Of a stretch of DNA of 64,000 nt, positions 19,018 to 28,115 are shown piece after piece (positions within the stretch are counted from its first letter, which is position 1; each line of letters opens with the position of its first letter). The notes under the pieces were generated by a model. It did no database searches and had not been told where the DNA came from. It worked only from the letters and a program-made list of their open reading frames with translations. A program made the position numbers and the translations under genes. Origin of the DNA: Deltaproteobacteria bacterium (GTDB lineage: Bacteria; Desulfobacterota; JADFVX01); assembly GCA_029860075.1 (NCBI GenBank), contig JAOUBX010000017.1, positions 1 through 64,000 of the forward strand, given 5' to 3'.

Positions 19018-19944
19018 TTAATCGAACAACCTCCCCCACCTTTCCCCAAAGATCGCCCCGAATCCTATCTTCAAATCATCAGGGAGAAAAGACGAGTCTA
19101 TCTGCTCAATAATCAGGTCTCTGCTCTCCTTCAGCTTCTCAAAGGTCCTGTCAACCGTCTTTCCCGGCATATCCATATATGCGGCAAAGGTGAGGAAATC
19201 TTCCCTTGCCAGTCTATTCCTCTTACCGTTTATACTAAGGCTCATCTCCTCCTGTTCAGCGGGGATAACAAGCCTGGAGTTGACAATATCGTAAATAGGG
19301 GAGAGCCTATATCCCAGATCCGGTTTCTTGAGGAGGGAGAAGTTCTTGAGATGGGCGTCACCGTTGCCGAGAAGAAAGAAGAGGAGGAGCCTCTCAAAGA
19401 GGAGAATCATATCGAGGCCGGGTGCCTCGGAGTACCTGAGAAGGGCCTTCCCTGCCTTCTCCATTGAACCTGCATATTTATCCTCAATACCAGTCAACTG
19501 CTGGAAGTCCTCCTGGGGCAGCCTGCCACCGTCGGGCAGGCGGTCGAAGCGCTTCACCATATAGCAGAAGTCTCCTTCAGAGAACATCAATAGCCCGTGG
19601 GGCGGGGTCTCAATGGCGAGCGCTTCTGCAATATTCATGCAGAGGTTTTCATTCTCGGGCAAACTTTTAAATCGCTCCACCTGGGGCTTCAGGATATAGT
19701 TGCCACCCTCCTCGACGACATCAAGTATTTTCCTCTTTCTGTCCAGGTGGACGGAGAGCTTGGGCTGAACACCGGAGATGGATATTTTTCCTACCATCTT
19801 CTGCGCCCGGCTTACTATCTCCGATGAGGAGAAGGGAATGATGGGCACCCATTTCGTGCCGAATAACTTCCGGGCACACCTCAGATGATAGCCACCGTCC
19901 ATCTCCAACTCGGGTTTATGGCAGGAAAGGCATCGCTCTGTCAT
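19018..19944 (-). CDS. hipT: HipT-like Ser/Thr kinase toxin
   Basis: A 308-residue HipA-fold kinase without the usual amino-terminal HipA domain, which is a separate gene upstream. It opens with a Cys/His cluster (CLSCHK...YHLRC). The Gly-rich loop is KISISGVQPKLS near residues 53-64, with the paired serines S55 and S57 in an SIS arrangement like the autophosphorylation sites described for E. coli HipT. Catalytic segments are GNGDAHLKNFSLL and the metal-binding SPIYDIVNS. HipT phosphorylates tryptophanyl-tRNA synthetase in the known system; the target here is inferred. It overlaps hipS by 4 bases (ATGA). Confidence 0.85.
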   Translation of the reverse strand: MTERCLSCHKPELEMDGGYHLRCARKLFGTKWVPIIPFSSSEIVSRAQKMVGKISISGVQPKLSVHLDRKRKILDVVEEGGNYILKPQVERFKSLPENENLCMNIAEALAIETPPHGLLMFSEGDFCYMVKRFDRLPDGGRLPQEDFQQLTGIEDKYAGSMEKAGKALLRYSEAPGLDMILLFERLLLFFLLGNGDAHLKNFSLLKKPDLGYRLSPIYDIVNSRLVIPAEQEEMSLSINGKRNRLAREDFLTFAAYMDMPGKTVDRTFEKLKESRDLIIEQIDSSFLPDDLKIGFGAIFGERWGRLFD

Positions 19945-20294
19945 CTTACCTCCTCCTCTCCTTCGGGGTAGATACTCGTTGCCCCGATGCAGTCCTTGCA
20001 GCAGCGAAGGAGGATCTCGAAGACATTCTCAGGATCGACCTTGAGAGTCCGTCTCGTAAGATCGAGGAGCCATCCCTCAGGAATGAGGCCCAGGAAATAG
20101 GGAAACATCTTTTCGCTCTCAAAGGTTTCTTCTCTCAAGGGAAGGGTGAGGCTGATCGCCTCGGCGTCTTTCCGCGCCAGGTACTCCGGGAGGTAGATAA
20201 AGCGGTAGCCCTCGCCCCCTTTCTCCAGGATGCCCGCCTCTACACCCCGGTGGCAGATAATCCCACGCCTTGAAGGAGGAGGGTCATTTTTCAT
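19941..20294 (-). CDS. hipS: HipS-like antitoxin (stand-alone HipA N-terminal domain)
   Basis: A 117-residue protein equal to the HipA_N/Couple_hipA domain, with the signature MFPYFLGLIPEGWLLDL. In HipBST systems this small protein, not HipB, neutralises the kinase. I choose the ATG at 20294 with AGGGG five bases upstream; a GTG two codons earlier at 20300 is also open. The gene overlaps the end of hipB and the start of hipT, so the three are translationally coupled in the order hipB-hipS-hipT. Confidence 0.85.
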   Translation of the reverse strand: MKNDPPPSRRGIICHRGVEAGILEKGGEGYRFIYLPEYLARKDAEAISLTLPLREETFESEKMFPYFLGLIPEGWLLDLTRRTLKVDPENVFEILLRCCKDCIGATSIYPEGEEEVR

Positions 20295-20502
20295 CTTCAC
20301 CCCTGCCGGTCCGTTTATCTACCGGACCCAACTCCCTCCCGAAGAGCGCAAGCACCTGGTTGACCTTGTCCATGCGGAGCGTCTTCTTCCCCTGCTCCAG
20401 GTCGCGGATAAAGTGGATGCCTACCCCCGCCCTATGGGCAAGGTCCCGTTGTGTCATCCTGTTCAACTTTCGCTGCTTTTTTACGAATGATATAAGATCC
20501 AT
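20284..20502 (-). CDS. hipB: HipB-like HTH regulator
   Basis: A 72-residue XRE-family helix-turn-helix protein: RMTQRDLAHRAGVGIHFIRDLEQGK is the DNA-binding core. I start at the ATG at 20502; a TTG at 20520 would lie inside the first operator. No ribosome binding site is visible, so translation may be leaderless or weak. It is expected to repress its own operon by binding the four TATAC-N8-GTATA sites upstream. It is first gene of a three-gene operon. Confidence 0.85.
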   Translation of the reverse strand: MDLISFVKKQRKLNRMTQRDLAHRAGVGIHFIRDLEQGKKTLRMDKVNQVLALFGRELGPVDKRTGRGEDEK

Positions 20503-20507
20503 TAAAA

Positions 20508-20638
20508 TATACCAAATCAAGTATAATATTGAGTTATTATCAATAAACTATACCTTAAAAAGTATAATGTCAATTTTTTTATACTCTTTATAGTATAAAC
20601 CAAAGATCATCAGAACTGATTATACTATTTCGGGTATA
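20508..20638. promoter_or_regulatory. Four TATAC-N8-GTATA operators of the hip operon
   Basis: Four palindromes with identical half-sites and an identical 8-base spacer lie at 20508-20525, 20549-20566, 20580-20597 and 20621-20638. Centre-to-centre distances are 41, 31 and 41 bases, close to whole helical turns. E. coli HipB operators have the same layout (TATCC-N8-GGATA). They cover the promoter and the start of hipB. Confidence 0.9.
20547..20573 (-). promoter_or_regulatory. Candidate hipB promoter
   Basis: On the minus strand TTGACA (20568-20573) is followed after 15 bases by TATAGT (20547-20552). The second operator overlaps the -10 box, so bound HipB would block polymerase. The spacer is shorter than ideal. 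Confidence 0.5.
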
Positions 20639-20779
20639 CAAACGACAAGGGAACTGTCTATAATGTCGTTAAGAAAGAACGGAGAAGGAAAGAATCACAC
20701 CGGATGGCTCTTACAAACCGGATTTGATTTACGCAATTTAATGGTGTAATATTTCCCAAAAAGCGGAGGTAAAGATTTC

Positions 20780-21199
20780 ATGCCTTTAATTGAATGGAAT
20801 GACGAATTAAGTGTAGGAATCGATGAAATCGACGAACAGCACAAAAAATGGATCTCCATTATTAATGACCTGCATACCTCCCTTATGGAAGAAACTTCGC
20901 TGGATACACTGGAAAAAACGATAAATGAAGTTGAAGAATATACCTTCTTTCATTTTGCCGAAGAAGAAAAACTGATGGGAAATGTGGGATATCCTGACCT
21001 TTCCAGACATTCAAGAATTCATTTCAGTTTCAGGCAGGAAATTATCAGGGTAAGAAGCAGCATCCTTTCCGGTGAAGTCGTTCTTCGCACGCAGGTAATG
21101 AGTATCTTAAAAAGCTGGCTTCTCGATCATATAATGAAGGAAGATATGCAATACGGAGACTTCATCAAAGAGAAATGCAGCAAGGAGAAAAAAGTCTGA
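20780..21199 (+). CDS. Bacteriohemerythrin
   Basis: A 139-residue four-helix di-iron oxygen-binding protein. Ligand motifs are in order: DEQHKKWISIINDLH, HFAEEEKLM, HSRIH and LLDHIMKEDMQYGDF. It is a single-domain cytoplasmic protein likely to buffer or deliver oxygen, or to sense it. GGAGG lies upstream of the ATG. It is monocistronic and lies between hipBST and the repeat array. Confidence 0.92.
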   Translation: MPLIEWNDELSVGIDEIDEQHKKWISIINDLHTSLMEETSLDTLEKTINEVEEYTFFHFAEEEKLMGNVGYPDLSRHSRIHFSFRQEIIRVRSSILSGEVVLRTQVMSILKSWLLDHIMKEDMQYGDFIKEKCSKEKKV

Positions 21200-21499
21200 T
21201 TTGCTCTTTCACTCCGAACCTGGATAAACAGCCCCTGATCGGGGAGAGGTAAGGGGATTTCGGCTGGATTTCCCGATTAATTTTCATCCCATCCTACGCT
21301 TGCTGTCTTTGCAAGGAGTGCAACGACGTGGCAATCTCACCTTTTATTTCAAAGTGAATCATCCCCTTTATCTTGCAATTCATCACTATCAGATTGTGAA
21401 CGACGAATATCAATAATTTCAGAAATTGCTGAAGTAATAAGCTTCAATATGTAAATAGCGCTAAATCCTAAAATCAATGCCTCAAATTTCGACATTAAG

Positions 21500-21915
21500 C
21501 TCCCCTCCTATTTTAGGAGGGGTCGGGGGTGGTAAAAATCTCCACCTCATAAAAAAACCATTTGAAGAGCTGCCTTTTGTTCAACCACCCCTAACCCCTC
21601 CTTATCAAGGCGGGGAACATCAAAGCTCCCCTCCTGTTTTAGGAGGGGTCGGGGGTGGTAAAAATCTCTACCTCATAAAAAAACCATTTGAAGAGCCGCC
21701 TATTGTTCAACCACCCCTAGCCCCCTCCTTATCAAGGCGGGGAACATCAAAGCTCCCCTCCTGTTTTAGGAGGGGTCGGGGGTGGTAAAAATCTCCACCT
21801 CATAAAAAAACCATTTGAAGAGCCGCCTATTGTTCAACCACCCCTAACCCCTCCTTATCAAGGCGGGGAACATCAAAGCTCCCCTCCTGTTTTAGGAGGG
21901 GTCGGGGGTGGTAAA
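21500..21915. repeat. Tandem ~126-bp repeat array, 3.3 units
   Basis: Units begin at 21500, 21626, 21753 and 21879 (periods 126, 127, 126). Each contains a hairpin CCCCTCCT-(A/G)TTTT-AGGAGGGG, a GGGGGTGGTAAAAATCT segment, and the inverted ACCACCCCTA..CCCCTCC part. The last unit is cut after about 37 bases. The same unit recurs at 25740-25950. The remainder of the gap 21200-21981 holds no gene; 21275-21305 matches 27453-27483 with two mismatches. Confidence 0.92.
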
Positions 21916-21981
21916 AGCTCTATAATCAGCTTTACTCTGTGTATATTGCCTGGATAATTGGATTTATTTCTCCGATGGAGA

Positions 21982-24669
21982 TTATCTCTGGCGCATATGA
22001 TTGTATTCCGTTAATAGATAAAACATGGGCTTTGTTATTGACTTTCCATGCTTTAAATAGGCGTTCGCTGAAGGAGCATTCTCTATCCCTACAGGCGTTA
22101 CTTTCCCATTAAAAGTTGCTTTCCAACCACTGCCGGTTGTCATTTGGTAGATGTAATAATCCTTAAATATATTTCTTGCCAGGTTTAACCACGCTATATC
22201 ATGTGACTCCTTGTAAAGAGAAGCAAATAAGTCCGAATATAGCGGAAGAACTGATTGATTTGGGTCGTTTGCCGCCCATTCTTTTATTTCCCAAAGGTAG
22301 CCCACCTTCAATGTGTATGGGTAATATTCAGCATATTCATTCCTGTATGTTCCCATTTCACCATCAACAAACATACCGGGGAGGATTTCATTTCTCATCC
22401 AGTTCCCCCACCTGAAAAGAAAGTTTCTTACCTTGGTTGCTTTGGCATTTTCTCCTGCAGATTTAAGAGTGTAGTGCAATTTTACTAAAGGCTCTACTAA
22501 AATTGCATCATACAAAAACCAAAGCTTGTCAGGGGAAGCTAATGACAGTATCCACCCGGAGGTTCCATCACCAGTTCCTCCTTCATATTTGAGCAAATTA
22601 GGATCAAATAAAGAGTAAGCGCCCATGAGATACTTTGATTCACCTGTTATTAAATATCCGTTTAACAGACTTAATATTCCCCGACCCTGATTTCTTGTTT
22701 CCTGGTCAGTCATAATTAGAAGATCCTTTACCCTCAACAGGTGGTCCGCATTGTGAAGAAGTGACTCTCTATAACGTTCTTCTCCTGTTAATAGATATTG
22801 TAAAGCTAACCCTTTTGTCCATGTATGGGATGCTTTGCGGGGCGCAGAGTTAGAATGACTTGTCATATCAGGAAGTAATAGCCCACTAGATTCATATCTT
22901 TGACCCCCTGCATATTTATAGTCCTCACCATCACCGGGAGTGGTATTCATATCGTGGATTACAATTATGTCCGCACGGTGTGAAACAAATTCTTCACCTA
23001 CATCCAGCATCTCATAGTTGCCAAAACGAAGAAATCCCATAAGAGGGATATACGACCAGCCATAATGCTGTGAGCTATACCCCCAGCCTGGACCTCTGGG
23101 TGTATTTCCAAAGCGGAGCCATCCATACCATGAGGCGTAATGACTTGCATCAAACTTGATTGTCCTTGCCTGCTGAAGCTCACGGATAGTACTTCCTGCA
23201 TAACTGCTATTGTATCTTGCCTGATGCATGCCGGCCTGAGCATCAATGGCGTATTGAAGATTTTCTCCGGCAGGAAATTGATAACTTGACTTCACATTGC
23301 CCGGGACAATCCATGGGAAAAAGTTTGTTTCTGAATAATATTTATCTGTTGCTTTGGCAATGAGCCTGCTTTTTAATGTTGCCAGCTCATCATTAAAATT
23401 GGTGTCAGTTCCGTGGAAGTAAAACATAAGTTCATGAGTCTTCCATATTCCACCAAGAATTCTATGGTCTGTGGCTACATCGGGCCATAGTTCAAAATTA
23501 ACTTCATTTCCTGAAACGGAGATTCCCTTGGGATAGTTTTGCCAAAACCACCTTGATGCCACCATTAGACCTAACTGGCTGTTCCTGATGTCGACGGCAT
23601 TATCAAACTTTATTCCTGTTTTAGTACCCCCGGAAATACCTGAAATATTGTATTGCCAGGAGTAAGAAGTCGTTGTGCCGTCTGAAGTTTCATCCTGAAA
23701 TAACTTTAGGAAGCCGCTTGTATAGTTAGCTTGGGTATGGTCCTGGCCGAATTGTACCGTCTTCAGTCCAAGATTATTAAGTGTTGTTTTTATCCGGCTT
23801 GAATTAATGTAAATGCTTTCAACGGGAGATAAGTCGGGAGATGAGCCAGAATCTTTTGACCATCCTCGGTTTTCATTCTCCAATGTTGCCTGGACTTTGA
23901 CATAAGATTTATCTCTGAAAGCTATAATACGGATCGTATAGGAGAGTGAATTATCAGCGCCGGCAGGCGTCAAGCCAAATTCACCTGTAATCTTGACGGT
24001 ACACCTTAATGGCCCATTCTCTTCAATAGTGACTGTGCGAGTTGATCCCGATACATAAGTTGTTGCGCCTGCATTAATTAATAATCCATCACCTGCCGGT
24101 TGATCAATAATTTTTTCACCTGCTTCATAGGCCCCATTTGAATTTATATCGACCCATACTTCATCGAAAATTGATGTATCCACTTCTTTAACAAAAAGCT
24201 TTAGCTTTCCCGTATTAATTTCTACGTATCCTGTTTGCTTTAAAGCCAGGTCAGGGGCGCTAACTGTTCCGGAATTTGTATTTGTAAAATAGTAAGTGGC
24301 TGTTGCATTAGCATTGACATTTGCTTTAAAGTCCGCAAGAACCATGCGAATCGGCTTTGATGTGTCTGATGGAAGGCCGTTATACCTGGATAGAACTCTA
24401 AACTGCGCATCCGTTCCTGTAATGCTCAATTCAGATGTATTTGTTATGTTTTCTTTTTCCGATATAGGAATGCCGTAGGTAACAGGTTCATTGACTCTAT
24501 TAAGGCCATACCTTTCCTTGACTTCAAGAGGTTCATTTAGCGTTGATATTGTGGTATAACTTGTATCTCCCGACTCACCACAAGATATGACGGTCAATAT
24601 TGCCAGAAATGACAGGGCCCACAATAATGTTTTAAAAGAAGTGTCAGTTACTGAAAATGTAGTTCCCAT
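21982..24669 (-). CDS. Large RIFT-barrel / alpha-toroid lipoprotein (PcRGLX/YetA-like)
   Basis: An 895-residue exported lipoprotein. A hydrophobic signal ends in the lipobox TVISCG near residue 30, and GGGAGGG lies upstream of the ATG. Residues ~50-330 look like the RIFT-barrel domain of the PcRGLX/YetA exo-rhamnogalacturonan lyase-like proteins (NEPVTYGIPISE near the start). A middle beta region follows, and then an alpha-helical toroid (about 480-890) with repeats such as SHTWTKGLALQYLLTGEERY and GRGILSLLNGYLITGESKY. A role in breaking down a uronic-acid-containing polymer is plausible. Family assignment is from memory of motifs and is moderate. Direct repeat arrays flank the gene on both sides. 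Confidence 0.6.
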   Translation of the reverse strand: MGTTFSVTDTSFKTLLWALSFLAILTVISCGESGDTSYTTISTLNEPLEVKERYGLNRVNEPVTYGIPISEKENITNTSELSITGTDAQFRVLSRYNGLPSDTSKPIRMVLADFKANVNANATATYYFTNTNSGTVSAPDLALKQTGYVEINTGKLKLFVKEVDTSIFDEVWVDINSNGAYEAGEKIIDQPAGDGLLINAGATTYVSGSTRTVTIEENGPLRCTVKITGEFGLTPAGADNSLSYTIRIIAFRDKSYVKVQATLENENRGWSKDSGSSPDLSPVESIYINSSRIKTTLNNLGLKTVQFGQDHTQANYTSGFLKLFQDETSDGTTTSYSWQYNISGISGGTKTGIKFDNAVDIRNSQLGLMVASRWFWQNYPKGISVSGNEVNFELWPDVATDHRILGGIWKTHELMFYFHGTDTNFNDELATLKSRLIAKATDKYYSETNFFPWIVPGNVKSSYQFPAGENLQYAIDAQAGMHQARYNSSYAGSTIRELQQARTIKFDASHYASWYGWLRFGNTPRGPGWGYSSQHYGWSYIPLMGFLRFGNYEMLDVGEEFVSHRADIIVIHDMNTTPGDGEDYKYAGGQRYESSGLLLPDMTSHSNSAPRKASHTWTKGLALQYLLTGEERYRESLLHNADHLLRVKDLLIMTDQETRNQGRGILSLLNGYLITGESKYLMGAYSLFDPNLLKYEGGTGDGTSGWILSLASPDKLWFLYDAILVEPLVKLHYTLKSAGENAKATKVRNFLFRWGNWMRNEILPGMFVDGEMGTYRNEYAEYYPYTLKVGYLWEIKEWAANDPNQSVLPLYSDLFASLYKESHDIAWLNLARNIFKDYYIYQMTTGSGWKATFNGKVTPVGIENAPSANAYLKHGKSITKPMFYLLTEYNHMRQR

Positions 24670-25333
24670 CTTTTAACCCTCCCTGCAAATAGATTGGTAT
24701 GAGATTCTGAAATGATTTATTAAAATTATAATGATATTCCCTATCTTGGCAATATGTTTACATTTTAATGAGGAACCTAATCAACCACCCTTCGGCAAGC
24801 CACTGAGAAAGCGCCCGCCAGGGATTTACAACATAAATAGCTAATCTTTTCATCGCACATATTTGAAGCCCCGGTGAATAATAAGGTCCTCTTCTATTTC
24901 CCGTATAAGAAGGGAGTCTAACTTCCATGCTCGTATCCCGCTGTTTTTGGCGAGTGAGCATAAGCCAAATACAAAAAAGCCACCAAAGTGTAACTCTGGC
25001 GGCCCGGCCGGCATAGAAATCGTGCGCATTTGTAAATTAATAATAAGCCATGCTGCAAAACTTATCATTCCTATGGCGCTTGATATTTCCTTAGCCCCGA
25101 TGCTCTGCGTCTTCCGATTTCCCGGAGTTTGCTCTGAGCAGAGGTTTAAGACTTTAAACTGCGAAACTTGTCTATGTAGTTTCGCCTTCAAGCAACTAAC
25201 ATGTTGACTAAAGTGTAAAACATAATTGATTGCGTGTCAATTTTTTTTACCTCTATGTTGGTAACAAGTAAACTGTCCGGAGTTGTAGCATGCGAATTCT
25301 CCGGATTATGGCTATCTCCTGAAAGGAGCGACT
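24670..25333. other. Gene-poor stretch, probably degraded
   Basis: Short overlapping frames exist on both strands (for example minus 24850-25191 and 24758-24961), but none has a ribosome binding site or a recognisable domain. The two minus frames could be one frameshifted gene. From about 25200 the sequence looks like the left end and leader of the ISNCY-type element that follows. Confidence 0.35.
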
Positions 25334-25522
25334 ATGAGACGAACAGAATTGTTGCAGGAGCTCAGAAAGGTGCGCTTTGAAGAGATTTACAGGATGTGGA
25401 CTGAGAAGAGTATCACTCTGGAGGAGGCGACACAAATACTGGGCGTAAGTGACCGAACCTTCAGGCATTATATCGATCGTTACGACAATAAAGGAATTGA
25501 AGGGCTGCGGGGCAAACCATGA
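25334..25522 (+). pseudogene. Truncated ISNCY-family transposase, N-terminal HTH only
   Basis: A 62-residue fragment. The sequence VRFEEIYRMWTEKSITLEEA followed by GVSDRTFRHYIDRYDNKG is the helix-turn-helix amino end of ISNCY (IS1202-group) transposases, which run to roughly 400 residues or more. The frame ends at 25522 and the catalytic DDE domain is missing. GAAAGGAG precedes the ATG, so the original start and leader are intact. Confidence 0.75.
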
Positions 25523-25739
25523 CCGAAGCAAAGCTAAAGGAAGGAGAATTTGATGAATGGATTAGGGGGTATATTTCCTGGATTTTAATTTGTTGTTTCC
25601 CAAATCGAAACATTACGTCCTTAAACCACCTATTTCACCCCCAAAAAGATGACTCCAAAGCATTCAGAGGCACCTTTTCCAGGCCTTTATTCTTAATATC
25701 AATTGGTTGACTTGGTCCGACCCAAATTAGCTCTGCTAT

Positions 25740-25950
25740 TGTTCAACCACCCCTAACCCCTCCTTATCAAGGCGGGGAACCTTTTAAACTCCCCTCCTAT
25801 TTTAGGAGGGGCCGGGGGTGGTAAAAATCTCTACCTCATAAAAAGACCATTTGAAGAGCTGCCTATTGTTCAACCACCCCTAGCCCCTCCTTATCAAGGC
25901 GGGGAACTTTAAACTCCCCTCCTATTTTAGGAGGGGTTGGGGGTGGTAAA
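25740..25950. repeat. Second copy of the ~126-bp repeat array
   Basis: About 1.7 units in the same orientation as the array at 21500-21915. CTCCCCTCC starts occur at 25789 and 25914 (period 125). Together the arrays form direct repeats around the 895-residue lipoprotein gene and the transposase remnant. No gene is seen between 25523 and 26101. Confidence 0.9.
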
Positions 25951-26101
25951 AGCCCGCTCACATACCCCCAACACACAGGATTATGAAATAATAGGCTTCT
26001 TTTTCCAGAGCTTTATATCTTGTTCTCATGTGAATTATTTTTAAGCCGGAGCTTGGGAAAGAGTAATATCAATTTAAATCTGTGGATTTAAGAGAACCGG
26101 T

Positions 26102-27031
26102 TCATTTATTATTTTCAAACATTTTAATGACTCGCTGATAGGATAAATCAAATTTGGGAAACCTTTTATTGTTTTGATCAATATCTTTATAGGCTTCCAG
26201 TTTTTTTAATGCATTTTTCAATCTTTCTACCCGTTCTTTATTAACCGAGGTCTTGAAATAAAGATCGGCAAGGAAAGTGTATGTTTCTGTCAACACCCAT
26301 AAGCTGGTTTCTTTTTCACGCTCATCGAGAACAAACTCCAGAAGCGTTATGGCTTTTTCCTTGTCGCCATCGGCGTAGTAGTCGCGGGCAAGGTCTCTTG
26401 TACACCTTACAATCGTGTTTGCCGGTTCGCAATTAGCACATCGGTCGAGCGATTGGCCATGATAAAAAAAATGATTAAGAAGCAGCTTCCTTAAATTGAC
26501 ACGTACTTCCCTTTCATCGGCAATACTGGTCATGAGCCAGAGAGCCTTTGTGACCAGATGATCCTTACCGGGGTATTTTTCTATCCCTTCGTAGGCCGCC
26601 TTGAAAAATTCCCTGTTATTCCGGGTCAGTATTTCTTTATCAACGCAACACCGCTTTTTAGACTGCCAGTAGCTGAGAACCTCCCCTTCGCTATGAACGC
26701 CATCGCCAGGATAGCTCACTTGCTCCCACCATTCCGGCTTCGGGATGACTTCCCTGAATTCCTCTAAAAATAATTTCGGATCTAAATCTGCATTTTTAAG
26801 CCCTCTCAAAGCTTCAATATTAACCTCCAGCTTTCTCGAACTTAACTTTTCATCTTTCTCAATCTCAATATTGATGGCCTTGAAATCTTTCGAGGACTGG
26901 GGGCGCGGACGATCGCTGAAATGGATGACTCCATTTTCGTCGACCCATTTATAATCTTGTGCCGGTGCCGTTGCAGGAAACAGGCATAGAAGAATGGCGC
27001 AAAATTTCATAAATATTAGTCTCATTCTCAT
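26102..27031 (-). CDS. DUF4124 domain-containing exported protein
   Basis: A 309-residue protein with a cleavable signal peptide (ending PATAPAQD) and an amino-terminal DUF4124 domain, YKWVDENGVIHFSDRPRP, common in proteobacterial envelope proteins. The remainder is helical, with a Cys cluster (RCANCEPANTIVRC) and TPR-like repeats toward the end (YADGDKEKAITLLEFVLDE). GAGG precedes the ATG at 27031. The function is unknown. Confidence 0.75.
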   Translation of the reverse strand: MRMRLIFMKFCAILLCLFPATAPAQDYKWVDENGVIHFSDRPRPQSSKDFKAINIEIEKDEKLSSRKLEVNIEALRGLKNADLDPKLFLEEFREVIPKPEWWEQVSYPGDGVHSEGEVLSYWQSKKRCCVDKEILTRNNREFFKAAYEGIEKYPGKDHLVTKALWLMTSIADEREVRVNLRKLLLNHFFYHGQSLDRCANCEPANTIVRCTRDLARDYYADGDKEKAITLLEFVLDEREKETSLWVLTETYTFLADLYFKTSVNKERVERLKNALKKLEAYKDIDQNNKRFPKFDLSYQRVIKMFENNK

Positions 27032-27620
27032 TTACCGCCTCTAAATTAATTTTTTCGCCAAAATGAACAATGGGTTTATTAAAAACGCTAATGAACTGTG
27101 AACCCGTTCCCGATTTATTTTTCAACAATCAGCCAAACGCTGAAGGTGCCGAAAATGCTCAAGCTTGAAGACTTGACTCCATTACTCTTTTGTCTTCCAT
27201 GTTAATGCCTTTCACATGAGCCTTTAATTTGTTCGATCTCTCGGCTAAATCATTTATTCAATGACGCATTGTGACCCATCAATACTCAAGGTTTCATATT
27301 TGCGTTTTTGACCCTGAAATGGGCGTTATAGGCCGAAATAGAGGCCTTTTTTAGGGTAAAGGCTTTTTTTTCAAATGGTTAGCGTGGCCCGACCATAGCA
27401 CCAATTGGTTGACTTAGTCCGACCCAAATTAGTCTTGGATAAGATATTCTAAGATTAATTTTTATCCCATCCTACACTTGCTGACACCATCCCCGACAAA
27501 CAACCTGCATCAAATAAATTTGACAAAATATTTATCTTAGGTGATACTAATAAGTAGCTCATCTACCATGCGTGGAAGGAGTAACGAGGTCGTTCTTGAA
27601 AGAGAACGGCTTCAGCCTTT
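27032..27620. other. Gene-free stretch with dispersed direct repeats
   Basis: No gene is seen. CAATTGGTTGACTTAGTCCG (continuing ACCCAAATTAG, 27402-27432) repeats a segment near 25702-25732 with one mismatch, and its inverse-like version (GGTCGGACCGGG) occurs near 37951. 27453-27483 repeats 21275-21305 with two mismatches. A hairpin CGTTCTT..AGAACG is at about 27591. Confidence 0.55.
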
Positions 27621-28115
27621 TTAGGACCTATTTTTCCAGTATCTTTCATACTCCTTTTGAAGTTTCCGCTTATTATGTGGTCTATCTACCATATATGCAG
27701 TCCAGGGCAATATGTAGTCCCCCCTATCGGCTAGAATCACAATATACTCTTCAGACTCAAGCCATAAGCAGATACGGTCTTCCCCCTTTCTCTCATTCTT
27801 CCAAACCTTGATAACCGTATTAGACGAATTTTCAATAATGGGGTGTGGCCACCTTATTCTTTCACACCGCCTGAAGTCCGGGACTCTATCTTCTTCCACT
27901 GCCCCTTCCTGTATCATATGCCAGAAGGTTGCCTCTTTTCCTTGTGACATGGGACGCCTTTTCAGGCCTAAACGCCTTCCTTCATAAACAGGCTTACGGT
28001 CGATAAAGTCTGCCTTAAAATACTTATAAAGTGCATCGAGATATTTATGCCAGTCACCTCCATAATCACTAAACGATACAAGGTCAGGCAGCCATGCTTC
28101 TTTTTTATCCATCAC
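27621..28115 (-). CDS. Hypothetical protein, possible small RelE/barnase-like nuclease
   Basis: A 164-residue soluble protein that overlaps the DUF3800 gene upstream by 4 bases. The second half has the pattern RICLWLESEEYIVILADR, then YILPWTAYMVDRPHNKRKL with a KEYERYWKN end. This recalls the phage PBECR (barnase/EndoU/colicin/RelE-like) nuclease families, but I cannot be certain. It is the last gene of the restriction operon. Confidence 0.45.
   Translation of the reverse strand: MMDKKEAWLPDLVSFSDYGGDWHKYLDALYKYFKADFIDRKPVYEGRRLGLKRRPMSQGKEATFWHMIQEGAVEEDRVPDFRRCERIRWPHPIIENSSNTVIKVWKNERKGEDRICLWLESEEYIVILADRGDYILPWTAYMVDRPHNKRKLQKEYERYWKNRS

Noticed and set aside
19018-20300. A hipA gene broken by a frameshift
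   Set aside because: The kinase gene has its own amino-terminal Cys/His segment and SIS motif, and the two frames join by an ATGA overlap, as in true HipBST systems.
21477-21788. 103-residue plus-strand frame with repeated LGGVGGGKN motifs
   Set aside because: It is the translation of the 126-bp tandem repeat, which stays in frame because 126 is divisible by 3. It has no ribosome binding site and breaks at the 127-base unit.
24758-25207. Overlapping frames on both strands upstream of the 895-residue gene
   Set aside because: No ribosome binding sites, no recognised domains and mutual overlap; a decayed gene is possible but unsupported.
21500-25950. Possible CRISPR array
   Set aside because: The repeats are ~126 bp with no unique spacers of regular length and no cas genes are near.
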